Shown: piece by piece, positions 8,104 to 16,022 of the stretch | How positions within the stretch are numbered: the first letter of the stretch is position 1 | How the letters are laid out: the number at the start of each line of letters is the position of its first letter | Assembly: GCF_036226925.1 (NCBI RefSeq) | Contig: NZ_CP109031.1 | Coordinates: 9,052,001-9,116,000 of the forward strand | Reading direction: 5' to 3' | DNA length: 64,000 nt | Origin: Streptomyces sp. NBC_00659 | GTDB taxonomy: Bacteria; Actinomycetota; Actinomycetes; Streptomycetales; Streptomycetaceae | Made by a program: the position numbers and the translations under genes | The notes under the pieces: generated by a model | Seen by the model: only the letters and a program-made list of their open reading frames with translations | The model's database searches: none | Told to the model about the DNA's origin: nothing

Positions 8104-8786
8104 GAGGTACCTCCGGTGTCGGGAAGAGGGGTTCCGCCGTCGTGCCGGACGCGGCGGAGGCTGATCAGGGCCGCTCCCGCGCACAGCGCGGCGAGCGCCG
8201 TCGAAGCACCCCACAGGAGGGTCGAGGGCCCGCGCCAGCGGGAGCCCGACGACGCGACGGTGCCGCCGGGCGTCGTCGCGGTGACGGCACGCCCCACGCC
8301 CGAGGACTCACCCCGGGGAGTTCCGCCCCGGAAGCCGACCGGGATGTCGACGGTGTTGGCGGGCCGCAGCGCGGCCGGAGTACCGGTCGGCAGCGGGGAG
8401 ATGCCCACCACGCACGGGACGTCGCGGCAGTCGATGCCCGCGAAGCGGGCGTGCGCGGTGAGGGTGACCCGGGGAAGCCTGCCGGAGCCGCCGATGTTCA
8501 CCAGTACGGCCCCGCCCGCCAGGTCGCAGTCCGTGTTGCCGGTGTATCCCTTCTTGCACAGTCCGACCGCCACCGAGGTGAGTCCGCCACGGAAGCCCTC
8601 CCCGGTGACGGTGATCTTCTGGCCCTCGGTGAGATCGACGGCGGCCGACAGCCTGGCCGTGGCGCCCGGCGGGTCGGCGGCCGAAGCCGCTCCGGTGGCT
8701 GACAACACCAGGACGCAGGCTGCCAGGACACGGACGACCGTTGCCGGGGCCCGGCCGGCCCGGCCGGGGGAGGACCACCACCTCAT
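8100..8786 (-). CDS. Membrane-anchored protein with a neocarzinostatin-like domain
   Basis: The 228-residue protein has a signal peptide (VVRVLAACVLVLSATGAASA), one neocarzinostatin-like beta-sandwich domain (LTEGQKITVTGEGFRGGL, cysteines in CKKG, CDLAGG, and the IDCRDVPCVVGI pair) and a C-terminal membrane helix (LLWGASTALAALCAGAALISL) with a basic tail. It lacks an LPXTG signal, so the helix should hold it in the membrane. Its ATG overlaps the stop of the membrane/ABC gene (ATGA) and its stop overlaps the start of the LPQTG gene. It is likely to be a partner of the other surface proteins in the operon. Confidence 0.82.
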   Translation of the reverse strand: MRWWSSPGRAGRAPATVVRVLAACVLVLSATGAASAADPPGATARLSAAVDLTEGQKITVTGEGFRGGLTSVAVGLCKKGYTGNTDCDLAGGAVLVNIGGSGRLPRVTLTAHARFAGIDCRDVPCVVGISPLPTGTPAALRPANTVDIPVGFRGGTPRGESSGVGRAVTATTPGGTVASSGSRWRGPSTLLWGASTALAALCAGAALISLRRVRHDGGTPLPDTGGTS

Positions 8787-10936
8787 GCCGATGCCTTTCT
8801 CGTACGGGGGACCAGCGGGGGGCGTGGTGCCCGGCGGCCGGCCGGGAAGCCGACCGCACGACCTCCGAGGACGGGTGACGGTCGGCTTGTGGCGACCAGC
8901 ACGGCGGTTCCCTGGCCGGTGATCCGGCGCAGCAGGTCGGCCACGTCCGGGTCGGCCGCGAGGTGTCGCGTGCCGGGACCGGTGAGGTCCAGCAGGAGGA
9001 GCCGCGGCCGGGCGATCAGGGTCAGGGCGAGGCCGAGCACGCAGCGCTCGACCGGTTCGAGAGCGGCGGGCGGGTCGTCACCGCGGGCCGCGAGAAACGG
9101 GAACGCGGCGCGCGCGGCCCGGCACATCTCGTCGGCCCTTTCCGCCCCCAGGGGTGCCACGGTGGTCCGCAGAGCGCCGGACACACTGGTGGGCGAGGCG
9201 AGTTGCGGCAGAGCGCCGGGCACGGCGCCGTCCTGCGGGTCCAGCAGCGCGCAGAGCCCCAGCCGCCAGCGTGTCGCCGCGTCGGTACGCGCCACGTCGT
9301 GGCCGAGGATCGTGTGGCGGCCGGAGGACCGGCGCGGAATGCCGGCGATCGCGCGCAGGGCCGATCCGGTCCTGCGGCCCGGCCGCCCGTCGTGCAGGAC
9401 GACCAGTTCCCCAGGGGCGACGGACAGCCGCAGCCGGGTCACTCGGGGCCGGTTCCTGTGGCGCACCGTCAGGCGCCGCACCTCCAGCGCGGGCGGCGTC
9501 GTTCCGGGGACCGCGACGCGGCGTGCGGCCCGGCCGACGCGCAGGAGCAGCGCGGCGCGGCTCAGGGGCAATGCCGAGGCCAGGACGAGCGCGTCCCCGG
9601 CGTTCAGAAGACGCCCGGTCAGTGCCAGGGCGCCGATCCCCGCCAGACCTCCGAGCAGCGCGGGCAGCGCGGTGCCACGGAATCCGGAGGCCCGCAGTGT
9701 CGACACGCCCGCGGCCGCGCTGCCCAGCGCCAGCGCCAGGGCGGCCACGAGCTGCCTCGTGTCGGCCGCCGCCGCCAACGCTGCCATCGCCGCCGCCACG
9801 GCGAGCAACAGCAGGGGCAGGAACGGGTCCCGGGGGAGGAACCCTGATCTGCGTACCGTGTCGTCGGCGACCGGTTCGCGCGCCCCGCCGCCGGTGCGCC
9901 CGAGGAGAGCAGCGGGCACGATCGCCGCGGCCAGTGCCGCGGTTCCCGTCAGTGCGGCGGGCGCTCCGCCGAGTTCCAGCCGCCGGAACACCAGCAGGTC
10001 CTGCGCCGCGAAGAAGGCGGCCGAGGCGGCTGCCGAGAGAACCACGACGTCCACCGTGGTGCTGCGCGCGGCGGATCCGGTACGCATCCCTTCCGCACCC
10101 CGCTCCGAACGCGCCGCAGGCATGCGTGCCGTGGCGCGGGCGCCTTTCGCGGGCGGTTCGCCGTCGGCGCCTGGCGTCGGCGGCCTGGCATCCGTGCTTC
10201 GCGAGGACGGTTCGGGCCTGGAGTCGTGTGCTGGCGGCTCGTCACCGGCGCCCTGTGCGGAGGGCACCACACCTGGGCCCGGTGCGGAGCGCCCGACACC
10301 GGCGCCCGGGGCGGACGGGCCGTCACCGATCGTGCCCACGGCTGCTCGATATGGGGCTGTCGTCCGCGCTGCCGCACTGGCTGTCGTGGCGGGCGAACTA
10401 CCTTGCCCGCTGGGCACGTTGTCCAGTGGGAGGCCCGGGTGCCTCACCGCGAGCGGTGTCAGCAGGGCCGCCCCCGCCACCCCGCACACGGTGAGCGTCA
10501 CGCCGGCGTGCTCCGCCGCCCACCCGGTGAGGCCGCCCGCCGCACCCAGCCCGGCGAGCCCGCCCACGCACCAGGCGGGCGTGGCGCGGAAGAGACACAG
10601 ACCCGGCGCGCCGAGCAGGGCGCCCGCGAGCACGGCCCCGCAGTACACCGGGACCGAGGGCCACAGCCCCGCCACCGCGACGAGCAGGCAGGCGAGCAGC
10701 GCGCACCGTGCCGCCGTACGCGGGGTGACGGGCCGTCGTCGGCGAAGCCCACATGTGACTCCCGCGCCGAGGCCGCACACGAGCGCGGCGGTGAGCAGCA
10801 CGTAGCGCACCGCCGCGCCGGGCATGCCCACGACCGCACCGAGCAACGGTGCGCCGAGCACCAGGGTGCCGGGGAGCAGCCCGGCCGCGGCACCGCTCCG
10901 TACGTCGTCGGCCCAGTGCTCACGCGACGGCGTCAT
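8783..10936 (-). CDS. Polytopic membrane protein fused to a degenerate ABC ATPase domain
   Basis: The 717-residue protein has a first block of hydrophobic helices (residues 15-165), a Pro/Ala/Gly-rich linker of about 110 residues, a second helical block (residues 290-470) and a C-terminal domain in the style of an ABC ATPase (LEVRRLTVRHRNRPRVTRLR, LLLLDLTGPGTRHLA). The Walker A place reads GRPGRRTGSAL without the GKS/T, the signature reads EPVERCVLGLAL instead of LSGGQ, and the residue after the Walker B Asp is Leu, not Glu. ATP hydrolysis is therefore doubtful. Position inside the surface operon suggests a role in export or assembly of the surface proteins. Start ATG 10936 lies 4 bases after the upstream stop. 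Confidence 0.75.
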   Translation of the reverse strand: MTPSREHWADDVRSGAAAGLLPGTLVLGAPLLGAVVGMPGAAVRYVLLTAALVCGLGAGVTCGLRRRRPVTPRTAARCALLACLLVAVAGLWPSVPVYCGAVLAGALLGAPGLCLFRATPAWCVGGLAGLGAAGGLTGWAAEHAGVTLTVCGVAGAALLTPLAVRHPGLPLDNVPSGQGSSPATTASAAARTTAPYRAAVGTIGDGPSAPGAGVGRSAPGPGVVPSAQGAGDEPPAHDSRPEPSSRSTDARPPTPGADGEPPAKGARATARMPAARSERGAEGMRTGSAARSTTVDVVVLSAAASAAFFAAQDLLVFRRLELGGAPAALTGTAALAAAIVPAALLGRTGGGAREPVADDTVRRSGFLPRDPFLPLLLLAVAAAMAALAAAADTRQLVAALALALGSAAAGVSTLRASGFRGTALPALLGGLAGIGALALTGRLLNAGDALVLASALPLSRAALLLRVGRAARRVAVPGTTPPALEVRRLTVRHRNRPRVTRLRLSVAPGELVVLHDGRPGRRTGSALRAIAGIPRRSSGRHTILGHDVARTDAATRWRLGLCALLDPQDGAVPGALPQLASPTSVSGALRTTVAPLGAERADEMCRAARAAFPFLAARGDDPPAALEPVERCVLGLALTLIARPRLLLLDLTGPGTRHLAADPDVADLLRRITGQGTAVLVATSRPSPVLGGRAVGFPAGRRAPRPPLVPRTRKASA

Positions 10937-10940
10937 GCCC

Positions 10941-12095
10941 TCACCTCACCTCTCGCGAACGGGCGTCGCGCGGTTCGTCGGACTCCGCCCGCGCGGTGTC
11001 GCCGGGACGGGTCGGCAGCGGCGGAGCGAGCAGCCGTACGAGGTCGTCCAGACCCTGGCGGTCGGTCAGCTCCGGCTGCCCCGAGACGTGACGCAGCAGC
11101 GTGTGCAGGGCGATCGTCCGGCCGCCCTCGTCTCCCGCGCGGGCCAGGAACGTACGCAGGCCGGCGAGTTCGACGTCGGTCGGGGGCACGGGTGCGGTCA
11201 CGGTCGCGTCCGAGGCCGGGACGCCGGCCCGCACCGGACGCTCCCGGAAGCGGCGGCGGGCCGCGACACCGATCGCGTAAACCAGGAGCAGAGCCGAGAG
11301 AACCGCGGTCGTGATCAGCCCCCAGGGATAGACGTCGGTGGCCGAGGAGAACTTCGCGGGCCCGTACGCGCCGCCCACGGAGTACCTGCCGAAGGCGGCG
11401 GCCGGCAGGGTGACGCGGACGAGGTAGGTGCGGGTGGCGCCCGCCGGAAGGTCCCTGGTCAGTGGGGCCGAGACGGGGATGTCCGCCGTCCCGCCCGTAC
11501 CCCAGGCGACGATCAGCGGGGCCCGGCCGAGGGCGGTCGTCCCGGGATTGCGGACCGTGACCGTGAGCGTGCGGTGCGGCGAGGCGCCGAACAGCTCCGC
11601 CAGTCCCGGCGAGCCGGACAGACGCGTACGGACCACGTCGACACGCGGCGCCGGGGCGAGCGAGGGCAGGGGCGCCTCCCGCTGCCCGGCGAGTTCGACG
11701 TCCAACTGGGCACTACTCGCGCCGGGTTGGGCCGTCACGCGGATCACACAGGGACAACGTGAGGGCGGCGCGCCCGCGATGAGCGTCACCCGGAAGGTCC
11801 CGTCGGCCGCCACCAGGGCCACGGCGGCGCGCAGCGTGTCGCAGTCGGCGCTGCCCCGCAGCGCGCGGGCGCCGCACACCTCCGCCTGCACCGTGGCACC
11901 CGGGGGCCAGTCGGCGCCGGTGACCGTGGCGGGCCGGCCCGGGCTCAACCGTGTGGAGCCGACGCCGATCGAGGGCTGCGGGGCGTCTGCCCGGGCCGAT
12001 GCGGCCGCGACGTCCGCCCGGGCCGACGCTGCGGGCAGAGCGGGACCGGCCAGGAACGCCGCCGCGAGCGCCGCCGTGGGGACCCCGAGGTTCAT
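10941..12095 (-). CDS. Membrane-anchored surface protein with neocarzinostatin-like and CARDB-like domains
   Basis: The 384-residue protein has a signal peptide (residues 1-28), a neocarzinostatin-like domain (LSPGRPATVTGADWPPGATV, with Cys in VCGAR, CDTLR and CPCVIRV), a second beta-sandwich of CARDB type (LTVTVRNPGTTALGRAPL), one membrane helix (WGLITTAVLSALLLVYAIGV) and a cytoplasmic tail of about 100 residues. The ATG at 12095 overlaps the stop of the DUF916 gene (ATGA) and follows GGAGG. The long tail inside the cell is unusual for an adhesin and could bind the next gene's ATPase-like domain, which is an inference. Confidence 0.75.
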   Translation of the reverse strand: MNLGVPTAALAAAFLAGPALPAASARADVAAASARADAPQPSIGVGSTRLSPGRPATVTGADWPPGATVQAEVCGARALRGSADCDTLRAAVALVAADGTFRVTLIAGAPPSRCPCVIRVTAQPGASSAQLDVELAGQREAPLPSLAPAPRVDVVRTRLSGSPGLAELFGASPHRTLTVTVRNPGTTALGRAPLIVAWGTGGTADIPVSAPLTRDLPAGATRTYLVRVTLPAAAFGRYSVGGAYGPAKFSSATDVYPWGLITTAVLSALLLVYAIGVAARRRFRERPVRAGVPASDATVTAPVPPTDVELAGLRTFLARAGDEGGRTIALHTLLRHVSGQPELTDRQGLDDLVRLLAPPLPTRPGDTARAESDEPRDARSREVR

Positions 12096-13099
12096 GGCAA
12101 CTCCTCCAGGCGGGCACGGCGCCACCGGCGCACCTGTGAGAGGGCCAGGGCCAGCAGTGCCGACAGGGCGAGAAGTACGGCGACGGTGGTCCAGGACAGC
12201 AGGACCGAACCGGATTCGGCGGACGCCTCGGGCACGCCCTGCGCGCTCACGCGTACGGAGACGTGGACGAAGTCCAGCGGGGGTGTTCCGTCCCAGGCGG
12301 CGGTCATGACCGTGCTCTGGCCGGGCAGAAGGACCGGCAGCCGGGCGGTGCGGAAGGTCTTGAGGCTACGGCCGAAGAGCCCGGTGGCGCGCGGGCGGGC
12401 GGTCGGCTGGATGACGGTGTTGCCGGTGTTGACGACCGTGTAGCGGACGGTCGCGGATCCGGAGCGGAAGGGCATTCCGGAGGGCCGGTGCGTCAGCCGT
12501 ACGTCGCGCACCGTCATTCCGGGAGTGAGCGGGCCGGCCACGGTGAGCTGCATCCGCACGGCGACGGCCCGCTGGATGCCGAGGTCGACGCCGTTGTCCC
12601 GGCCGGCCTGTTCCACCGCGTTGTCGAGCGCGACGATGCCCCCGACATGGGCGCCGGGTGTCGCGTCCGCGGGCACGGTCAGGGTGAAGGGGATCTCCGC
12701 GCTGCGGCCCGCGGGGATCACCAGGGCGTTGGTGGCGAGCTTCACCCAGCGTCCGATCCCCTGTTGGGCCTGCCCCGCCTCCCGGTAGGCGAGCGCCCCG
12801 TCGCGCGGCGTGTTGTACGCGTCGGTCCCGTACACCTGGAAGGAGATCGGCACCTTGGAGAGGTTGCTGACGAGCACCGCGTCCTTGATCTTCGAGCCCG
12901 GCGCGGCGTCCAGGGAGAAGGCGCCGCGCCGCACTCCGTCGGTGGCCGCGCCCGCGGGCCGCACGGACCAGGCGTCCGGCCCGCTCCCCGCGGCCGAGGC
13001 GGGCGCGGGACTCATGAGCAGCGCCAGAAGGAGGGCGAGCAGTGCGCACGACACCGTCGGGCGGATCGGCCGGAACGGGCCGTGGCTTCGGACGGGCAT
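12092..13099 (-). CDS. DUF916/WxL-interacting-type surface protein
   Basis: The 335-residue protein has a signal peptide (SCALLALLLALLMSPAPASA) and an extracellular region matching the WxL-interacting protein pattern: GAFSLDAAPGSKIKDAVLV, NLSKVPISFQVYGTDAYN, DGALAYREA, then a second beta domain with TVVNTGNTV. A C-terminal membrane helix (TVAVLLALSALLALALS) and a basic tail follow. In Gram-positive bacteria these proteins bind both peptidoglycan and WxL-domain proteins. The gene just upstream encodes a WxL-like protein, which supports the assignment. ATG 13099 follows a GGAG site; the 244 bases before it hold no gene that I can see. Confidence 0.82.
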   Translation of the reverse strand: MPVRSHGPFRPIRPTVSCALLALLLALLMSPAPASAAGSGPDAWSVRPAGAATDGVRRGAFSLDAAPGSKIKDAVLVSNLSKVPISFQVYGTDAYNTPRDGALAYREAGQAQQGIGRWVKLATNALVIPAGRSAEIPFTLTVPADATPGAHVGGIVALDNAVEQAGRDNGVDLGIQRAVAVRMQLTVAGPLTPGMTVRDVRLTHRPSGMPFRSGSATVRYTVVNTGNTVIQPTARPRATGLFGRSLKTFRTARLPVLLPGQSTVMTAAWDGTPPLDFVHVSVRVSAQGVPEASAESGSVLLSWTTVAVLLALSALLALALSQVRRWRRARLEELP

Positions 13100-13343
13100 G
13101 GGTGTGCTCCTGCTCCGGCGGCGGGTGGGCGGCGGGTCGGCGACGGTCGGGTCGAGGTGCGGGGCTTGGGGCGTGCCATGGCGGTCGGGCGAGGTGCGTG
13201 CCCGGCCGTCCGTGAGGGGCGAGGTCCGTGGTCGATGGCGGGGAGGTACGAAGTCGTGGCCCGACGGCCGGTGAGGCACGAGGCGCGCGGCCGATCACGC
13301 ACCTCGCCCAACCAGCAGGTCCGGCAGCGATGTTGCTGAACCG

Positions 13344-14963
13344 TCAGGAAAGGGTCAGGCGGAGCACGGCCTCGTAGGCACCGCTCTGGGCGATGGCCGG
13401 TACGTCGAGGGAGAGTCCCGCGCCCGCGTCGAAGTGACCGCCGGTCACGGACGCCGGATCGGTGCTCGCCGACTGGGTGCAGAGCGGGACCGCGATGGTC
13501 GTGCCGAGCGGCCCCGGCGAGCCGGCCGTCACCGTCGAGGCGGCCGCCGCTCCCGTGTGCACCCCGCACGTCGGTGTCCACGACAGCCGCCCGCCCGGAA
13601 TGACCGCCCCCGACGCGGTGCGGAAGTCGGTGACCGTGCCGACCAGCGACCAGCCCTGGGTTCCGCCCCGGAAGTCCTTGACCTGGACCGAGCGCAGGGT
13701 GCCGCCCGACGTGTGCTCGGTGCCGTCGACGGTGACCGGTTCGAAGGTCACGTCGCCGGGCTCCTGTGCCATCGTCAGCGCCCCGCCCGCGACCACGATC
13801 TTGAGGTTCTGCTCGCTCGCCCCACCGTTCGCCGTGGCCGCCCAGGCCGCCTCGGCGGAGTCCTCGGCGGTGCCGTCCTTCTCGGCCGCGACGATCTTCA
13901 CGGTGCCCGTGGCGGGTGTGACCGTGGCCGTGAAGGATCCGCGGGCGTCGACCGGAGCCGTCACCGCGAGGTCCGTGGTGGGTGCGCCGGAGTCGTCGAC
14001 GGGCGTGACGGTGACCTCGTCCCCGGGGTCGAAGCTCGTGCCGGTGACGGTGGTGGCCGTGCCCGGTCCGCCTCCGGAGGGGCTGAGCTGGAGGGCCCTG
14101 GTGCCGAGGACGCCCAGGACCAGGGTGGCGGTGGTGCCGCCCTGGGTGATCCTGAGGGTGTGCGGTCCCGGTGCCGCGGACGCCTTGACCAGCACTGTTC
14201 CGGTGAGCTTTCCGGCGCTGTCCACGGAGAGATCGGGGGTCAGGTCCGCGTCGGAGCAACTCGTTCCGGTGAGCGAGCACAGCTCCACGGTGTCGACGGC
14301 CGCCGAGGGCGTCCAGCCGCTGCCGCCGAGGGTCACGGTGTCACCCGGGCGGGCGCCCGTGGTGTCGGCCGCCGGCCGGCCGGAGATCTTCGAGACCGCC
14401 AGCGTGCCGGATCCCCCGCCGGCAGTGACGGTCATGGTGTGCAGCACCGGGGCGTCGCCCTGCAGCGTACAGGCCAGCGACAGGCCGTAACTCGGGATGT
14501 CCAGCGTGATCTGACCGGGCGTCAGAGTGACGCTCCCGGGCTGGGCGACGGTGAGCTTGCCGCTCAGATCGGGGATCGGGATCGTCCCCTTGGCGGGGAT
14601 GGCCGGGTGGGAGGCGGGTGCGCTGAGGGTGATGGGGTCCTGTCCGGAGACGAGGATCCGGGCCGAGGCGGCGACGCTGTTCGCGGGCAGCGGTACGGGT
14701 CCGTTGGCGGGACCCGCGTCGTCCAGGCCGAGGGTGACGTCGACGCTCTGTCCTGCGGTCGCGGTGGCGGGAGCCGTGAGCGTCGCCGTCGTGGTGAACT
14801 GCGAGTGCGACGTGCTGAAGACGCAGTCGTACGACACGGAGGCGCTGCCGGCGGACGCGGGGGACGACCCGCCGAGGACGAGGGAACCGGCCGCCGCGAC
14901 GACGAGTGCGGCGAGGGCGGCCCCGCCTCGTCCCGGGACGAGGCCGGGGTGGGCGTGCTTCAT
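13344..14963 (-). CDS. Secreted surface protein with C-terminal WxL-like domain
   Basis: The 539-residue protein has a signal peptide (LAALVVAAAGSLVLGGSSPA) and several beta-sandwich repeats. The first begins SVSYDCVFSTSHSQFTTTATL, here cut to its core. IPT/neocarzinostatin-like units follow (PGDTVTLGGSGWTPSAAV, SPSGGGPGTATTVTGTSFDP), then a C-terminal WxL-like domain. That domain shows RSVQVKDFRGGTQGWSLVG with the W-x-L triad at about residue 438, and ends YEAVLRLTLS, the place of the second WxL motif. WxL domains attach non-covalently to peptidoglycan. It is the first gene of the surface operon; ATG 14963 follows AAAGGAG. The operon promoter upstream carries the shared palindrome. Confidence 0.82.
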   Translation of the reverse strand: MKHAHPGLVPGRGGAALAALVVAAAGSLVLGGSSPASAGSASVSYDCVFSTSHSQFTTTATLTAPATATAGQSVDVTLGLDDAGPANGPVPLPANSVAASARILVSGQDPITLSAPASHPAIPAKGTIPIPDLSGKLTVAQPGSVTLTPGQITLDIPSYGLSLACTLQGDAPVLHTMTVTAGGGSGTLAVSKISGRPAADTTGARPGDTVTLGGSGWTPSAAVDTVELCSLTGTSCSDADLTPDLSVDSAGKLTGTVLVKASAAPGPHTLRITQGGTTATLVLGVLGTRALQLSPSGGGPGTATTVTGTSFDPGDEVTVTPVDDSGAPTTDLAVTAPVDARGSFTATVTPATGTVKIVAAEKDGTAEDSAEAAWAATANGGASEQNLKIVVAGGALTMAQEPGDVTFEPVTVDGTEHTSGGTLRSVQVKDFRGGTQGWSLVGTVTDFRTASGAVIPGGRLSWTPTCGVHTGAAAASTVTAGSPGPLGTTIAVPLCTQSASTDPASVTGGHFDAGAGLSLDVPAIAQSGAYEAVLRLTLS

Positions 14964-15151
14964 GGGGCGCTCCTTTCGTGGAGCGGGTGCGCGCGGACGC
15001 GTCGGGGTGTCGGGCAGCACCGCCGTCGGAACGGATGTCCCGTGGGGGCGGACATCCGTTCCGGCGGGGCGCTCGCCGAGCGGGCCGTCGCCGGGTCGGG
15101 GGCGCCGGGTTCGGCGAGGTGTCCGACAGTCGGCCGCTCGTTTCCTAGAGT

Positions 15152-15208
15152 GAAACGACGTTTCGAAAACGTCGTCCAAATACAGCGCCAGGCCCGTCCG
15201 GATGTCAA
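15152..15208 (-). promoter_or_regulatory. Promoter and operator of the surface-protein operon
   Basis: Reading leftwards, TTGACA (15208-15203) and TGTATT (15184-15179) are 18 bases apart. Just past the expected start site lies the perfect palindrome GAAACGACGTTTC (15152-15164), which overlaps a second palindrome centred on TTTCGAAAA (15156-15176). A regulator bound here would block transcription. Confidence 0.65.
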
Positions 15209-15294
15209 GAGGCGCGGGGTTTCGCTCCCGTTAAACCGTGAGTGCGCGTACGGGCTGCGGCGGTCGGTGGAAGGGTGTCGGGCGGATTCATTGT

Positions 15295-15358
15295 GGGAAA
15301 CAATGGAACGCGTAGGGAAACAAGACTCTTGACGCTCTCTCAGGGGAGCTCCTAGGGT
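15295..15358 (+). promoter_or_regulatory. Promoter of the catabolic operon with upstream direct repeats
   Basis: TTGACG (15329-15334) and TAGGGT (15353-15358) form a promoter with 18-base spacing. Upstream, GAAACAATGGAAC (15297-15309) is a variant of the shared operator, and GGGAAACAA occurs twice (15295-15303 and 15315-15323) exactly 20 bases apart, two helical turns. Binding upstream of the -35 box could activate rather than repress. Confidence 0.6.
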
Positions 15359-15461
15359 TGGCCGCGGCGAGCGGCCCGAAACCCCCTGCACACAGGCGGA
15401 GTTCATGGGGACCGCCACGGTCACCGAGTCCGGGCCGCAGCAGGTCCAGGGGAGGATCCGT

Positions 15462-16022
15462 ATGAGCCCGTCGTCGGGCACCGGCCGGGCCACCGGCACC
15501 GTTCGCCCCGGCTGGAGCGGACGCTTCTACGAGGACTTCACGGTCGGCGACATCTACGAGCATCCGCTGGGCCGCACCGTCAGCGACGCGGACAACACCT
15601 GGTTCACGCTGCTGACGATGAACACCAACGAGATGCACTTCAACGAGGTGTACGCCGGACACAGCGAGTTCGGCCGGCCGCTCGTCGTCTCCACCCTGAC
15701 CCTGGCCGTCGCGGTCGGACAGAGCGTCACCGACCTCACCCAGAACGCCTTCGCCAATCTCGGATGGGACGACGTGAGGATGACCGCGCCGGTGTTCGCG
15801 GGGGACACGCTGTGGTCCGAGTCGATCGTCCTGGAGGCCCGCGCGTCCGCCTCACGCCCGGCTGCCGGCCTCGTCACCGTCCGCACCCGGACCCTCAACC
15901 AGCGTGGCGAGCAGGTGTGTTCGTTCCGCCGCACCTTCTACGTCCACCGGCGCGGCGCACTCCCCGCCGACCGGCACCGCCCCCGGCCCACCGCGCCGCT
16001 CGGGTTGGACGACACCCCGTGA
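15462..16022 (+). CDS. MaoC-family dehydratase/enoyl-CoA hydratase
   Basis: The 186-residue hot-dog-fold protein starts RFYEDFTVGDIYEHP and carries the hydratase pattern TVSDADNTWFTLLTMNTNEMHFNE in parts, with a catalytic-type Asp (DADNTWF) and His (MHFNE). The sequence GWDDVRMTAPVFAGDTLWSES follows, as in mesaconyl-CoA hydratase-like MaoC proteins. It would hydrate an enoyl-CoA double bond. ATG 15462 has a GGGGAGG site 6 bases upstream and is preferred over ATG 15405. It is the first gene of a ten-gene run. Its TGA overlaps the next gene's GTG (GTGA). Confidence 0.88.
   Translation: MSPSSGTGRATGTVRPGWSGRFYEDFTVGDIYEHPLGRTVSDADNTWFTLLTMNTNEMHFNEVYAGHSEFGRPLVVSTLTLAVAVGQSVTDLTQNAFANLGWDDVRMTAPVFAGDTLWSESIVLEARASASRPAAGLVTVRTRTLNQRGEQVCSFRRTFYVHRRGALPADRHRPRPTAPLGLDDTP

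Larger units (their letters stand above)
14964..15461. other. Divergent regulatory region between surface and catabolic operons
   Basis: These 498 bases separate the leftward surface operon from the rightward catabolic operon. They contain one leftward promoter with an operator, one rightward promoter with upstream repeats (both listed separately), and no ORF that looks like a gene. The AT content around 15150-15330 is clearly higher than in the flanking genes. Confidence 0.7.

Noticed and set aside
8889..10805. Long + strand open frame opposite the membrane/ABC gene
   Set aside because: It has a run of Arg/Ala/Pro/Ser without any domain, typical of GC-rich antisense, and it overlaps a well-supported gene.
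7399..12095. Possible enediyne (neocarzinostatin) biosynthetic gene cluster
   Set aside because: Only the apoprotein-like fold is present, in anchored surface proteins. No enediyne polyketide synthase or tailoring genes are in the window.
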